From: Salipaludibacillus aurantiacus
GTDB taxonomy: Bacteria > Bacillota > Bacilli > Bacillales > Salisediminibacteriaceae
Length of the DNA stretch: 64,000 bases
Direction of reading: 5' to 3'
Assembly (NCBI RefSeq): GCF_900111295.1
Contig: NZ_FOGT01000003.1
Coordinates: 62,001 to 126,000, forward strand
Shown: in pieces, positions 10,309 to 19,713 of the stretch
How the letters are laid out: each line of letters opens with the position of its first letter
How positions within the stretch are numbered: position 1 is the stretch's first letter
Notes under the pieces: model-generated
What the model saw: only the letters and a program-made list of their open reading frames with translations
The model's database searches: none
What the model was told of the DNA's origin: nothing
Made by a program: the position numbers and the translations under genes

Positions 10309-10493
10309 CCCGCGGTTCCACCCTAGTTGCACTGACAGATCTGTAAGTGCCGCTTTAAAGTACTATGCTCCGGAACGCCTTCCTTATCATCAATATGCTC
10401 AGCTTCCACCGTCCTAAGCTCGCTTAACCAGTTATATTGAGGGGATAAGTACTACTCTCCTTCAGCGCATAAATTATTATCTGATTTGCTTAT
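10261..10493 (-). promoter_or_regulatory. Glycine T-box riboswitch of glyQS
   Basis: tRNA-sensing leader. The T-box motif AGGGTGGAACCGCGG is at 10324-10310 and can pair into an antiterminator. The glycine specifier GGC at 10379-10377 sits in the context GGAAGGCGTTCC, as in the B. subtilis glyQS leader. Upstream AGAGTAGTAC and GGACGGTGGAAGC segments match the stem I region of glycine T-boxes. A competing terminator lies at 10261-10308. Uncharged tRNA-Gly is expected to allow read-through into glyQ. Limits are approximate. Confidence 0.95.
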
Positions 10494-10499
10494 TAACAA

Positions 10500-10528
10500 A
10501 TCTTACTCAAAAACCGCTTAACTGTCAA
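10500..10528 (-). promoter_or_regulatory. Sigma-A promoter of glyQS, overlapping the recO 3' end
   Basis: TTGACA (10528-10523), a 17-bp spacer, then TAAGAT (10505-10500). The -35 lies inside the last codons of recO. Initiation near 10493 gives the T-box leader. Confidence 0.75.
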
Positions 10529-11288
10529 CGTCCGGCTGCGAAAATCGCGTCATTTGATCTAAAAAACGTTTAGATTTAAGTTTAATACCCACGTATTCCT
10601 GATAGTATAGCTCCAAAACTTCTTTAAGCTGTTTTTTTGTCTCCTCTTTAACAGAAATTTGCCCGATCCTTGCCGGATTTATTTGCTGAAACAGCCTTAA
10701 TAGCTTCATAACAGCTGGTGACACTTTCAAATGATAGTCATCATTAGCAAGACATTGTGTGCACAAGGCTCCGCCAAACCTTAAAGAAAACATAAAAGGC
10801 AAATCTGTATTTCCGCAATTGGCACACTCATGAAGGGTTGGTGTAGAGCCTGAATAAGTGAGCATTTTTGTTTCTAAAATCCGAAGCAGAATTTCCCCGT
10901 CATCGCCTTCGTTCAGGTGATGTAACAGCTGATAAAGCAATTCGAAGAGATAAGGGTTTTTATCCTGATCTTCAGTAAGCCTGTCTATCAGTTCGACCAT
11001 CACTGCCCCGTACGCTGTTACCATGAGGTCGCTTCGCACATCTCTGAATGAATCTATAATATCAGCCTGATTCAACGTGCCTATACCTTTTGACTTCTGG
11101 TATATAAAAGTGCCATAAACAAAAAGCTGCGAGACAGAAGCAAAGCGGCTTTTCGGCCGCTTTGCTCCTCTGGCCATTAATGCTGTCTTTCCGTTTTCCC
11201 TTGAATAGACAGTAAGAATTTTATTTGTCTCGCCGTAATCGTTCGTTCTAATTATTATTCCTTCTATTTTTTGTAACAAATCCGCCAC
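10518..11288 (-). CDS. recO: DNA repair protein RecO
   Basis: Recombination mediator that helps load RecA onto SSB-coated single strands with RecF and RecR. An N-terminal OB fold (about residues 1-80, GIIIRTNDYGETNKILTVYS) is followed by a helical domain and a four-cysteine zinc site (CANC at about 148-151 and CTQC at about 171-174). At 256 residues the length is normal. yqzL lies 27 bp upstream and era beyond it, as in B. subtilis. Confidence 0.97.
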   Translation of the reverse strand: MADLLQKIEGIIIRTNDYGETNKILTVYSRENGKTALMARGAKRPKSRFASVSQLFVYGTFIYQKSKGIGTLNQADIIDSFRDVRSDLMVTAYGAVMVELIDRLTEDQDKNPYLFELLYQLLHHLNEGDDGEILLRILETKMLTYSGSTPTLHECANCGNTDLPFMFSLRFGGALCTQCLANDDYHLKVSPAVMKLLRLFQQINPARIGQISVKEETKKQLKEVLELYYQEYVGIKLKSKRFLDQMTRFSQPDVDS

Positions 11289-11315
11289 CTGCCATTTCTA
11301 GGTGAGCAAAGGTCA

Positions 11316-11462
11316 TTAATGAATGAGTGACTCATTCTCTTCAGAATAAATCTCATCTTCCGGTAATGCGCTTTCGTCCCCCTCTTGGGACAATTCTTTA
11401 TATAACAGATAAGATTCCACGTTGCCTGTTTTGGAGAATACATGCCAGGATAACTGCCGCAT
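11316..11462 (-). CDS. yqzL: YqzL family small protein
   Basis: A 48-residue protein beginning MRQLSWHVFSKTGNVESYLLYKEL and ending in an acidic tail. The N-terminal half matches the YqzL family, found between era and recO in Bacillus; its function is unknown. AAAGGTGG lies about nine bases upstream of ATG 11462. Position, strand, ribosome site and motif agree, so I regard it as real although it is very short. Confidence 0.85.
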   Translation of the reverse strand: MRQLSWHVFSKTGNVESYLLYKELSQEGDESALPEDEIYSEENESLIH

Positions 11463-11596
11463 AGGAATGCTCCACCTTTCTTTGTACAGACGTAATTGTT
11501 TACCTGTTATGATGACCTGCTGCGCTTTTTTAATGTCAAGGAAATATTGACAGTTTAAATTTCTGGTTCGAGGTATATTTTTGAAAGTAGCAGATA

Positions 11597-12923
<1,327 letters not shown>

Positions 12924-12930
12924 TCACACG

Positions 12931-13323
12931 CTATAGAAACAGTTCAATGATGTGAGGGATAAAGATCATAACCCCAGCTGCCACAGCTGTTAAAGCAAAA
13001 ATAAAAACGGCGCCGGCGGCTGCATCTTTAATAACTTTTGCCCGCTCATCATAAGTTTGTACAATCAGGTCCACTAAATGCTCTATAGCCGTGTTTATAA
13101 GCTCCAGGCCAATGACCGCCCCAATAACCACAGCTAAAACCGCCTGCTGCTCTATTGGTATTTGCAGTAATTGCGCTGATATAAAAACTGCGGCAGCCAC
13201 CAGTACGTGGATACGAAAGTTTTGTTCATGCTTCCATGTATGCTGTATTCCTTTACATGCATAATAAAAGCTTTTTTTCAGCCGCTTCCAGGAGACAAAA
13301 GGCCTGTTATTTTTTAAGGCCAT
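12931..13323 (-). CDS. dgkA: Undecaprenol/diacylglycerol kinase (DgkA family)
   Basis: Small integral-membrane kinase; in Gram-positive bacteria this family phosphorylates undecaprenol to recycle the cell-wall carrier lipid. Three hydrophobic segments follow a basic N-terminus, with the signature ELINTAIEHLVD in the middle and a final transmembrane helix. I choose ATG 13323, giving 130 residues, because the reading frame further upstream lies inside ybeY and homologues start near this point. It overlaps the end of ybeY by 17 bp, suggesting coupling. Confidence 0.92.
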   Translation of the reverse strand: MALKNNRPFVSWKRLKKSFYYACKGIQHTWKHEQNFRIHVLVAAAVFISAQLLQIPIEQQAVLAVVIGAVIGLELINTAIEHLVDLIVQTYDERAKVIKDAAAGAVFIFALTAVAAGVMIFIPHIIELFL

Positions 13324-13771
13324 GTTTTTGAAGAATATCCTCTTGTTTAGTAAACATTTGTTTTTCCTGTTCTTCTGATTCATGCTCATATCCAATTAAA
13401 TGCAAAAACCCGTGAACAGCCAAAAAACAAAGTTCTCTTTCGAATTGGTGCCCAAATTCCGCAGCCTGAGCTTTAGCACGTGGCAAAGAAATAATAATAT
13501 CTCCCAGAAGATGCGGTGCCTCGGGATGGTCTAAAGTTTCATCTCCTTCATCGAGAGCAAACGACAGCACGTCCGTAGGACGGTCTTTATCCCGGTATTC
13601 TTTATTAAGCACCTGAATTCTTTCATCAGAGACGAAGGTAACTGAAATTTCTGTATTTCCGCCAACACTTTCATAATCAAGGGCGGTTTCCAATACGCTT
13701 TGAACCAAATTTTGTTCTTCCTCAGATAATAGCTCCGTTTCATCAATTATATCTATAACATATTCGTTCAT
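13307..13771 (-). CDS. ybeY: Endoribonuclease YbeY (rRNA maturation factor)
   Basis: Zinc-dependent RNase involved in 16S rRNA 3' maturation and ribosome quality control. The metal motif HGFLHLIGYEH provides His120, His124 and His130. At 154 residues the length is normal. The start overlaps the end of pgpH by 4 bp (ATGA type), and dgkA follows with an overlap. The phoH-pgpH-ybeY-dgkA-cdd-era order is that of the B. subtilis yqfE-yqfF-yqfG cluster. Confidence 0.97.
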   Translation of the reverse strand: MNEYVIDIIDETELLSEEEQNLVQSVLETALDYESVGGNTEISVTFVSDERIQVLNKEYRDKDRPTDVLSFALDEGDETLDHPEAPHLLGDIIISLPRAKAQAAEFGHQFERELCFLAVHGFLHLIGYEHESEEQEKQMFTKQEDILQKHGLKK

Positions 13772-15972
13772 GAGTCGGCCTCCTTTTCCTTCAACTCGTC
13801 TACCGGGTATTCAATTCGTGAATGAAAGGTCCCCTGCAATGTTTCACACATAGTAGTAGCAGCCATTTTCAGCTCTTTAAAGGTAATATCACACTCATCA
13901 AACTGTCCATCTTCCAGCCGGTCCAGCATAATTTTTTTAACCAGCCCTTCAATTTTTTCTTTTGTCGGATTCGGCATGGAACGGACTGCCGCTTCCACAC
14001 AATCTGCCAGGCCTACAATAGCTGCTACTTTCGTTTGGGCTTTAGGCCCGGGATATCTGAATTCTTCTTCTTTAATCTTATCCTCAGACTCCTTGGCAGC
14101 TTTATGGTAAAAATATTTTAATAACGTCGTTCCGTGATGCTGTTCTGCAATGTCAATAATTTCTTTAGGAAGTTTATATTGTTTTAACATTTCCGAACCA
14201 TCGTATGGATGAGAAATAATAATCGTCTTGCTGAGCTGCGGTGATATTTTATCATGAGGGTTATCAATTTTCATTTGGTTTTCTATAAAAAAGTGAGGGC
14301 GTCTTGTTTTTCCAATATCATGGTAATAGGCTCCCACTCTTGCGAGTAAACCATTCGCACCGACTGACTCACACGCGGCCTCGGCCAAGTTGGCAACTAT
14401 GACGCTGTGATGATAAGTTCCAGGTGCTTTAAGCAGGATTTTTCTTAAAAGGGGATGGTTAGGGTTTGACAGTTCAATTAATTTAGTCGTAGATAAAATG
14501 CCGAAACCTGTTTCAAAAAAAGGCAGAAGACCAAGCGCCAGCACCACCGATAAAAAACCGGCTAAGGCAGCGAAGCCCAAGTTTGAGCTGATTTCCATCC
14601 AGCTGTATTGAGCATTTTTAAGCATTAAAATGGAAGTGACTACCAAAATATTAATAACAGCTACAAAGAAACCAGTCTGGAGCATTCTGATTATACGTTG
14701 GGACTTGCCTAAAAAGAAAACACCTGCGACCCCACTGAAGAAGATATATATGCCGTGAGTAAAATTTACCACCCCTGCCGCTTCCTGATTAAACATAATG
14801 CTGGCAATTATAGCAAAAATAATACTCGAGAATAACGCTACCCTGGACTGAAGGAGAGTAGTAATAAGCATCGTCCCCATCGCTACAGGCGCTATAAACG
14901 TCAATCCGTGGACATCCGTTCCATGCATAAGACTAATCACTTTTAAGATTACCAAGGTCAGCGCATAAATAGCTCCATACATCAGTAAATGAGTATTATT
15001 AGACTGGAGAGTCGTTTTAGCATCATTTAAATAAAAAGCAAGCATAGATATTAATAATACTATAATAATTCCCAATCCAATATATGGGTAAACCATCGGC
15101 ACTTCTTCGGTTAATCCAACTAACGAGAGCTTTTGATAAATCTCTGCTGTAATGACCTGCCCTTCTTCCACCAGGAGCTCCCCTTCTCTGATCATCACCG
15201 GTTCAACCACTTCTGCCGCTGTATGCCTTGCGTCCTCTGTCGCTTCCTCATCCAGCATATAATTGGCTGTAATACCAAACCGGGCAATTTCTGCCATGGC
15301 TCTTAAAAGCTGGGGATCAACTGCAGAGATATCTACTTTTCTTTCTGCTCTGTCTCTAGCTTCATCGACTTCATCCATTTTCACTTCATCAGTCATAACA
15401 TCATACACAGCACTCGCAGTCGTTTCCTGAGCAATCTGCAGATCTTCAGGTGAAGCATTTAACAGCGATAGCAGGGCAGTATCAGAAAGATTGTCCACTG
15501 TTTCTCCAGGGAGCATTTCCTTTAATATATCCAGCTGTTCTTCCAGTGGTATGTCTTCAGTTCCAGAGTCCAGCTCATTCTCATTTATCGTTTGCTCCTG
15601 AAGCTCGTCCTCACTGCCGGCGGCTTGAAGCTGAACTTGTTCTACTGAGCTGAAAATATCCTGTATACGCTCTATTTGATTCTGAGCATACCTTGTTTTA
15701 GTTGAATAAACAGGGTCTACAGCCTCATACGCTTCCTGTTGCAACCGTTCTGTTTCCTGTTTATTTTCAATCGTAAGAGGAGAACGTATATCCTGCTCTG
15801 AAATCGACCCTTGCTCCACCTCCAGAGTCTCCGGAATGACATTAGTCACTAACAATCCATATGTAAGCACACCTAATAAAGCAAACAAAAAAATCCGAAT
15901 ATACCGGTGTTTTTTTAAATTCCTCCACCAGCCTTGATGATCAATGGAAAACCTTTTAGCCATCATTCCCAC
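13768..15972 (-). CDS. pgpH: 7TM-HD family cyclic-di-AMP phosphodiesterase PgpH
   Basis: Membrane protein of the 7TM-7TMR-HD family; characterised members hydrolyse the second messenger c-di-AMP. One N-terminal transmembrane helix (about 25-45) leads to a large extracytoplasmic acidic domain (about 50-290), then seven transmembrane helices (about 295-500) and a cytoplasmic HD domain with YYHDIGK and SHPYDGSEM. The C-terminus ends in ELKEKEADS. Start: GTG 15972 lies eight bases after AGGAG; ATG 15966 and ATG 15963 are alternatives. A hairpin separates it from phoH, so it may be partly independently transcribed. Confidence 0.95.
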   Translation of the reverse strand: MGMMAKRFSIDHQGWWRNLKKHRYIRIFLFALLGVLTYGLLVTNVIPETLEVEQGSISEQDIRSPLTIENKQETERLQQEAYEAVDPVYSTKTRYAQNQIERIQDIFSSVEQVQLQAAGSEDELQEQTINENELDSGTEDIPLEEQLDILKEMLPGETVDNLSDTALLSLLNASPEDLQIAQETTASAVYDVMTDEVKMDEVDEARDRAERKVDISAVDPQLLRAMAEIARFGITANYMLDEEATEDARHTAAEVVEPVMIREGELLVEEGQVITAEIYQKLSLVGLTEEVPMVYPYIGLGIIIVLLISMLAFYLNDAKTTLQSNNTHLLMYGAIYALTLVILKVISLMHGTDVHGLTFIAPVAMGTMLITTLLQSRVALFSSIIFAIIASIMFNQEAAGVVNFTHGIYIFFSGVAGVFFLGKSQRIIRMLQTGFFVAVINILVVTSILMLKNAQYSWMEISSNLGFAALAGFLSVVLALGLLPFFETGFGILSTTKLIELSNPNHPLLRKILLKAPGTYHHSVIVANLAEAACESVGANGLLARVGAYYHDIGKTRRPHFFIENQMKIDNPHDKISPQLSKTIIISHPYDGSEMLKQYKLPKEIIDIAEQHHGTTLLKYFYHKAAKESEDKIKEEEFRYPGPKAQTKVAAIVGLADCVEAAVRSMPNPTKEKIEGLVKKIMLDRLEDGQFDECDITFKELKMAATTMCETLQGTFHSRIEYPVDELKEKEADS

Positions 15973-16217
15973 CCACTTTTCTCCTAGCCCCTGTATAAAC
16001 GTTTTGAGTATGCCGCCAAGCCTTGCCTGTTTTTCCTTTACAAAGGCTGACCGGCTCCATCCTGTTCCTTAATTATACAATACCTTCCTGCTTTCAGACC
16101 AGCCTGCACGGATCGTCAAGACTGAGCTGATATCTTACAGTATTCGGTGCGATCCCCCAGCTTATCAACAGCCTTTTTGACATTCTCCTTTAACAGCCAA
16201 TTGACTTAAAAAGCGCA

Positions 16218-16246
16218 AGGTGCCTGCTGAATAGCCAGAGACACCT
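16218..16246 (-). terminator. Possible terminator between phoH and pgpH
   Basis: On the minus strand AGGTGTCT-CTG and CAG-C-AGGCACCT pair (one G-U wobble, one bulge) and are followed within six bases by CTTTTT. It lies inside the 299-bp phoH-pgpH gap, which shows nothing else clear. Confidence 0.45.
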
Positions 16247-16271
16247 GTAAAATATTTATTTATTCATATTT

Positions 16272-17237
16272 TCAGCCTTCATCCTCTTCTTCATAAGCAT
16301 CTATAATTTTTTGAACGAGTGAATGACGGACCACATCAGACGATTCAAGATGAATAAACGAAAGACCATCCACGTTTTTAAGGATATTTAATGCCGTTTT
16401 CAATCCCGACATTTTACCTTTAGGCAGGTCAATTTGAGTCAAATCTCCCGTGATCACCATTTTTGAACCAAAGCCGAGTCGTGTTAAAAACATTTTAATT
16501 TGTTCTGAAGTAGTGTTTTGAGCCTCATCCAGTATAACAAATGAATCGTCAAGAGTTCTTCCTCTCATATAAGCTAACGGAGCAATTTCTATTGTTCCTC
16601 TTTCAATTAACCTCTCTGTATGCTCCGCTCCCAACAAATCATGCAGGGCGTCATACAAAGGGCGCAAATAAGGGTCTACTTTCTCTTTAAGATCTCCTGG
16701 AAGGAACCCTAAGCTTTCCCCTGCCTCTACTGCCGGACGTGTCAGTACGATACGTTTGACCTGCCCTTCTTTTAAAGCGTGGACAGCCAGGACAACAGCT
16801 AAATAGGTTTTTCCGGTTCCGGCAGGACCTATTCCGAAAACGACATCATTTTTACGAATAGCAGCGACATAATGCCTTTGCCCAAGCGTTTTTGCTAAAA
16901 TAGGTTTCCCTTTTGCCGTAAGAGTTATTTTATCTTCATATAAATCAGCCATTTCATCCAGCATGCCCCTGTCTTCCAGCTGGGCAGCATAGGCTACATC
17001 GCGTTCTTTAACGGATATTCCGTTTCGGATTAGTTTTAACAACATTTTCAGGATATTTTTTACTTTTTCAATGGAATCATTCTCACCGTAAATGGTCACT
17101 TCTTCGCCACGTGTTAAAATAGAGACTGAAAAAGTTTCTTCCAGCCTTTTTAAGTGTTTGTCATTAGGTCCAAATAACGCTTGTACTTCATTCGCTTCTT
17201 GTAATGGTAATTCAATAGTTAAATTGTTATCTTTCAA
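16272..17237 (-). CDS. phoH: PhoH family ATPase (PhoH-like protein)
   Basis: RecA-like ATPase of the PhoH/YbeZ family, thought to act on RNA with YbeY, whose gene lies two genes downstream; the precise substrate is not settled. The Walker A motif GPAGTGKT is at 137-144 and Walker B FVILDEAQN at about 234-242. A KH-like N-terminal region precedes the ATPase. The start is TTG 17237, preceded by AAGGAGA. The stop lies in a stretch leading to a weak terminator. yqfD is 5 bp upstream, so phoH probably belongs to the yqfC-yqfD transcription unit as well. Confidence 0.95.
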   Translation of the reverse strand: MKDNNLTIELPLQEANEVQALFGPNDKHLKRLEETFSVSILTRGEEVTIYGENDSIEKVKNILKMLLKLIRNGISVKERDVAYAAQLEDRGMLDEMADLYEDKITLTAKGKPILAKTLGQRHYVAAIRKNDVVFGIGPAGTGKTYLAVVLAVHALKEGQVKRIVLTRPAVEAGESLGFLPGDLKEKVDPYLRPLYDALHDLLGAEHTERLIERGTIEIAPLAYMRGRTLDDSFVILDEAQNTTSEQIKMFLTRLGFGSKMVITGDLTQIDLPKGKMSGLKTALNILKNVDGLSFIHLESSDVVRHSLVQKIIDAYEEEDEG

Positions 17238-17242
17238 TCGTC

Positions 17243-18430
17243 TCAGTCTCCTTGAATAACCGGCTGTTTAACCGCAATATCATCTATTACCCGAAAGTGT
17301 AATAATACTTTTACTTTACCACCCTCAACGGTCTGGTGCAAAACTTTTTCATCTATGATTTCTGCTTCTTCAGAAAAACGCTGAAGTAGGGTTTTCACAG
17401 CTTCTTCTTTAGCAATAGCGGCTGCTTTTTCTTTTGCCCTCCGCTCCTCTACTTCCAGCAAATCGTACTGGTTACGGATCTCGTATGCAAGCGGAAGACG
17501 GAATCCAAAAGGCTCCCACTTTTTTACAAGAGTGTCCTCATATATATTATCCGATTTGAGTCCTTTAAAACCCCAAAATGGTATTCTCATATCCCACAGT
17601 TTTAATGCATGTTTCCTTTGTATTTCACCTGTTACAGTTTCCACTGCTAAGTTAAGCGGCACCTTAACATTTACTTTATACCATGACTCTCCCCTGACCC
17701 TTCCTTCTGCAGCCACCCGTTTGTAGTTGTCTTCTTTACCAATTAAGCCTGAGACAAGGATTTCCCCTTTTTTAACAAACTGATTAGGTTCTACCATCGG
17801 CTTTCCTTTTTCTACAAATAAATCATGAATAACAGCTTTACGTGCTGCTACAAGGTGCGCTGGTCCCGATCGCTGCTTTTCCTCTACAATTTCCCGCTCC
17901 ACTACTTGAAAGTGAAGGGCAGACCCTTGTTTAGTGACTCCCACCCACGTCACTTTATCCAGTTCATTCATAATATTTTCCTGAATTTTTTCAGGGGGTG
18001 GAAGAAAATAGTGCAGTTTTCCTTTCTTAACACCCATATCACTTATAGCAGACCTTAATTCATATTCAAGATGCGGCTCTGCTCCGTCTATCGTTATACT
18101 CCACACCATATTTGAAAGCAGAATAAGAGCGAAAATAAAAGCAGCCAGACCTGCCAGCATCCCTTTTCGCTTTGTAATTCTTTTGAGTATAAAAGGGGCC
18201 CCTCTTTTTTCTATAAAATAAATTTTACAAGGGAAGTGCTTGGCCAATTTTTTGAGTTTGGAAAGATCTGCTAACATAACATTAGCAGTAAACATGCTGT
18301 CTGTCTCAAACTGAACTCCCCATATTATTACACCGCGTTCTGTACACTCATTAATAAATGATTCAGCTGTTGTCCCGGACACTCTGATTTTCATATAACC
18401 TGCAGCTCGGTGCACCCACTCGTTTCTCAT
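17243..18430 (-). CDS. yqfD: Sporulation protein YqfD
   Basis: Membrane protein of the YqfD family, made in the mother cell in B. subtilis under sigma-E; its biochemical role is unknown. A soluble N-terminal segment is followed by one transmembrane helix (about residues 90-110, GLAAFIFALILLSNMVWSI) and a long extracytoplasmic region with repeated beta-rich sequence. The start is ATG 18430, six bases after GGAGG, giving 395 residues. The reading frame upstream to 18544 overlaps yqfC and is not supported. yqfC is directly upstream. Confidence 0.95.
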   Translation of the reverse strand: MRNEWVHRAAGYMKIRVSGTTAESFINECTERGVIIWGVQFETDSMFTANVMLADLSKLKKLAKHFPCKIYFIEKRGAPFILKRITKRKGMLAGLAAFIFALILLSNMVWSITIDGAEPHLEYELRSAISDMGVKKGKLHYFLPPPEKIQENIMNELDKVTWVGVTKQGSALHFQVVEREIVEEKQRSGPAHLVAARKAVIHDLFVEKGKPMVEPNQFVKKGEILVSGLIGKEDNYKRVAAEGRVRGESWYKVNVKVPLNLAVETVTGEIQRKHALKLWDMRIPFWGFKGLKSDNIYEDTLVKKWEPFGFRLPLAYEIRNQYDLLEVEERRAKEKAAAIAKEEAVKTLLQRFSEEAEIIDEKVLHQTVEGGKVKVLLHFRVIDDIAVKQPVIQGD

Positions 18431-18452
18431 AATTACCTCCGCTTCAGAAAAT

Positions 18453-18740
18453 TCAATTAAGGTTATCTGAATAATGAATATGATTAATAATTCCTTCAAG
18501 CAAAATTTCTTCAGGTAAAATTGATTTAATAATAAATCCTTCACCTTGAATAATAATTTGCCCTTCAGTCATAGCCAGTCTCAGTTCTTTATCTGTAAAC
18601 CGAATGACTCCCTGGTGATTTTCAATGTAAACATGAAGATGACCTACCATTGTCAGTCTCGGTAAATCCATTACTACATCGGCAGGCAGGTCCATTTGAT
18701 CTACCATCCATTTTTTAATCCATGTTTGGAATTTTTTCAT
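18453..18740 (-). CDS. yqfC: Sporulation protein YqfC
   Basis: A 95-residue protein of the YqfC family, sigma-E dependent in B. subtilis and of unknown function. It begins MKKFQTWIKKWMVDQMDLPADVV and contains the conserved LTMVGHLHVYIENHQGVIRF segment. The start is ATG 18740, six bases after GGGGAGG; an in-frame GTG at 18758 is inside the upstream region. yqfD follows by 22 bp. A sigma-E-like promoter lies just upstream. Confidence 0.93.
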   Translation of the reverse strand: MKKFQTWIKKWMVDQMDLPADVVMDLPRLTMVGHLHVYIENHQGVIRFTDKELRLAMTEGQIIIQGEGFIIKSILPEEILLEGIINHIHYSDNLN

Positions 18741-18760
18741 GCTGAACCTCCCCTTCACTC

Positions 18761-18788
18761 ATATGTATGACTGTGTCTGGTAAGCTAT
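18761..18788 (-). promoter_or_regulatory. Candidate sigma-E promoter of yqfCD
   Basis: A -10 like CATACATAT (18769-18761) has ATA (18788-18786) 16 bp upstream, matching the mother-cell sigma-E pattern (ATA, 16-18 bp, CATACA-T). Initiation would fall only about 15 bp before the start codon. The two genes are sigma-E targets in B. subtilis. Confidence 0.5.
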
Positions 18789-18929
18789 CACCTAAAATAT
18801 TGCGTAAAATAAGGGCACAAGCCTGACGGAAATAATACTGTGAAAATAAACGAGGCGCTGAAACAAAACTAAATTAAATCTAGGATAACCGAAGAATGAA
18901 TTCACAATAGACCATAAAGTGAGATGATG

Positions 18930-19000
18930 TTCATAAACGCACTCGCTTGCCGCAGGCATCTCTTCAGCTCCTAGGCAAAAATCGCCTGCGGGATCTGCTG
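18930..19000. repeat. Repeat-like GC-richer block in the yqfC-yqfB gap
   Basis: The 380-bp interval 18741-19121 contains no gene I can support. In its middle is a compositionally distinct block with exact 8-bp inverted arms CCGCAGGC (18950-18957) and GCCTGCGG (18984-18991) around a 26-nt spacer. The wording resembles intergenic repeats seen in some Bacillaceae, but no second copy was seen here. Confidence 0.3.
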
Positions 19001-19063
19001 GTATATTCTATTGTTGATTTTTGCTCCAGGATGCTCCCTTTTCAGAGAAATCTTTAACAAAAC

Positions 19064-19105
19064 CAAAATAAAAAAGAGACTTGCACTGATTAACCAGTAC
19101 AAGTC
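19064..19105 (-). terminator. Terminator of the yqeZ-floA operon
   Basis: GACTTGTACTG / CAGTGCAAGTC (one wobble) with a 6-nt loop, followed by CTCTTTTTTATTTT on the minus strand, 17 bp after the last gene. Confidence 0.85.
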
Positions 19106-19121
19106 CCTTACAATAAATTGT

Positions 19122-19664
19122 TTATTTTCTTCGGGCTTTAGGTTTCCCTAAAATTTCTGACCAAATAACACCTTTTACTGCTTCTTCACGTGAAACGTTA
19201 CTGAAGTCGAGCCGGACTTTCTCTTTCCTCCGCGTTAAGTCACCTTCAAAAATTGGTGAATTGTCAATTTTACCAGCTTGCTCTGATGCACGTTTTTTTC
19301 GGCTTTGAATTTTCTCGTACCTTTCGTGCAGTTCGCGGTTAGACTTGCTTAGTTCTTGTTCAGCATCTCTCGGCAATGAGGAGACCCTTCTCTCAGCTTC
19401 TCTTTGATTTTCACCTCCGCGGGTGACGGTCGGCTGAGGCTGAGTAGGCCGCTCTTCCTGCCTGAAAATATCTTTCCAGTCTACTTCATTTTCTCTCCGA
19501 GCCGGTTCAGGTGGTGACTGGTCTCTTTGCTGCTGAGGCCGTCGAGGCCCCTTGTTTTCTTCTTCCGCACCTCTTCCGCGCCCTTGAATAAAGCTTAAAA
19601 TAGCGGCGATGATGAAAAAGAGAAGGAGCGGTGATTCCAGCAGCAAATTAAATAATCCTTCCAT
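19122..19664 (-). CDS. Membrane-anchored, low-complexity protein of the floA operon (YqfB position)
   Basis: A 180-residue protein I cannot assign to a characterised family. One N-terminal hydrophobic helix (about residues 6-25, LLLESPLLLFFIIAAILSF) precedes a charged, probably disordered region rich in Arg, Glu, Gln and Pro (about 28-135). The better ordered C-terminus (RRKEKVRLDFSNVSREEAVKGVIWSEILG) has a basic tail. AGGAGCG precedes ATG 19664. It is the third gene after yqeZ and floA, the place yqfB takes in B. subtilis, so a role alongside the flotillin is plausible from context only. Confidence 0.75.
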   Translation of the reverse strand: MEGLFNLLLESPLLLFFIIAAILSFIQGRGRGAEEENKGPRRPQQQRDQSPPEPARRENEVDWKDIFRQEERPTQPQPTVTRGGENQREAERRVSSLPRDAEQELSKSNRELHERYEKIQSRKKRASEQAGKIDNSPIFEGDLTRRKEKVRLDFSNVSREEAVKGVIWSEILGKPKARRK

Positions 19665-19713
19665 TTATAACGCTCCTTTCCTAAAAGGACAAAAAGGGAA
19701 GTTACAACCTTGA

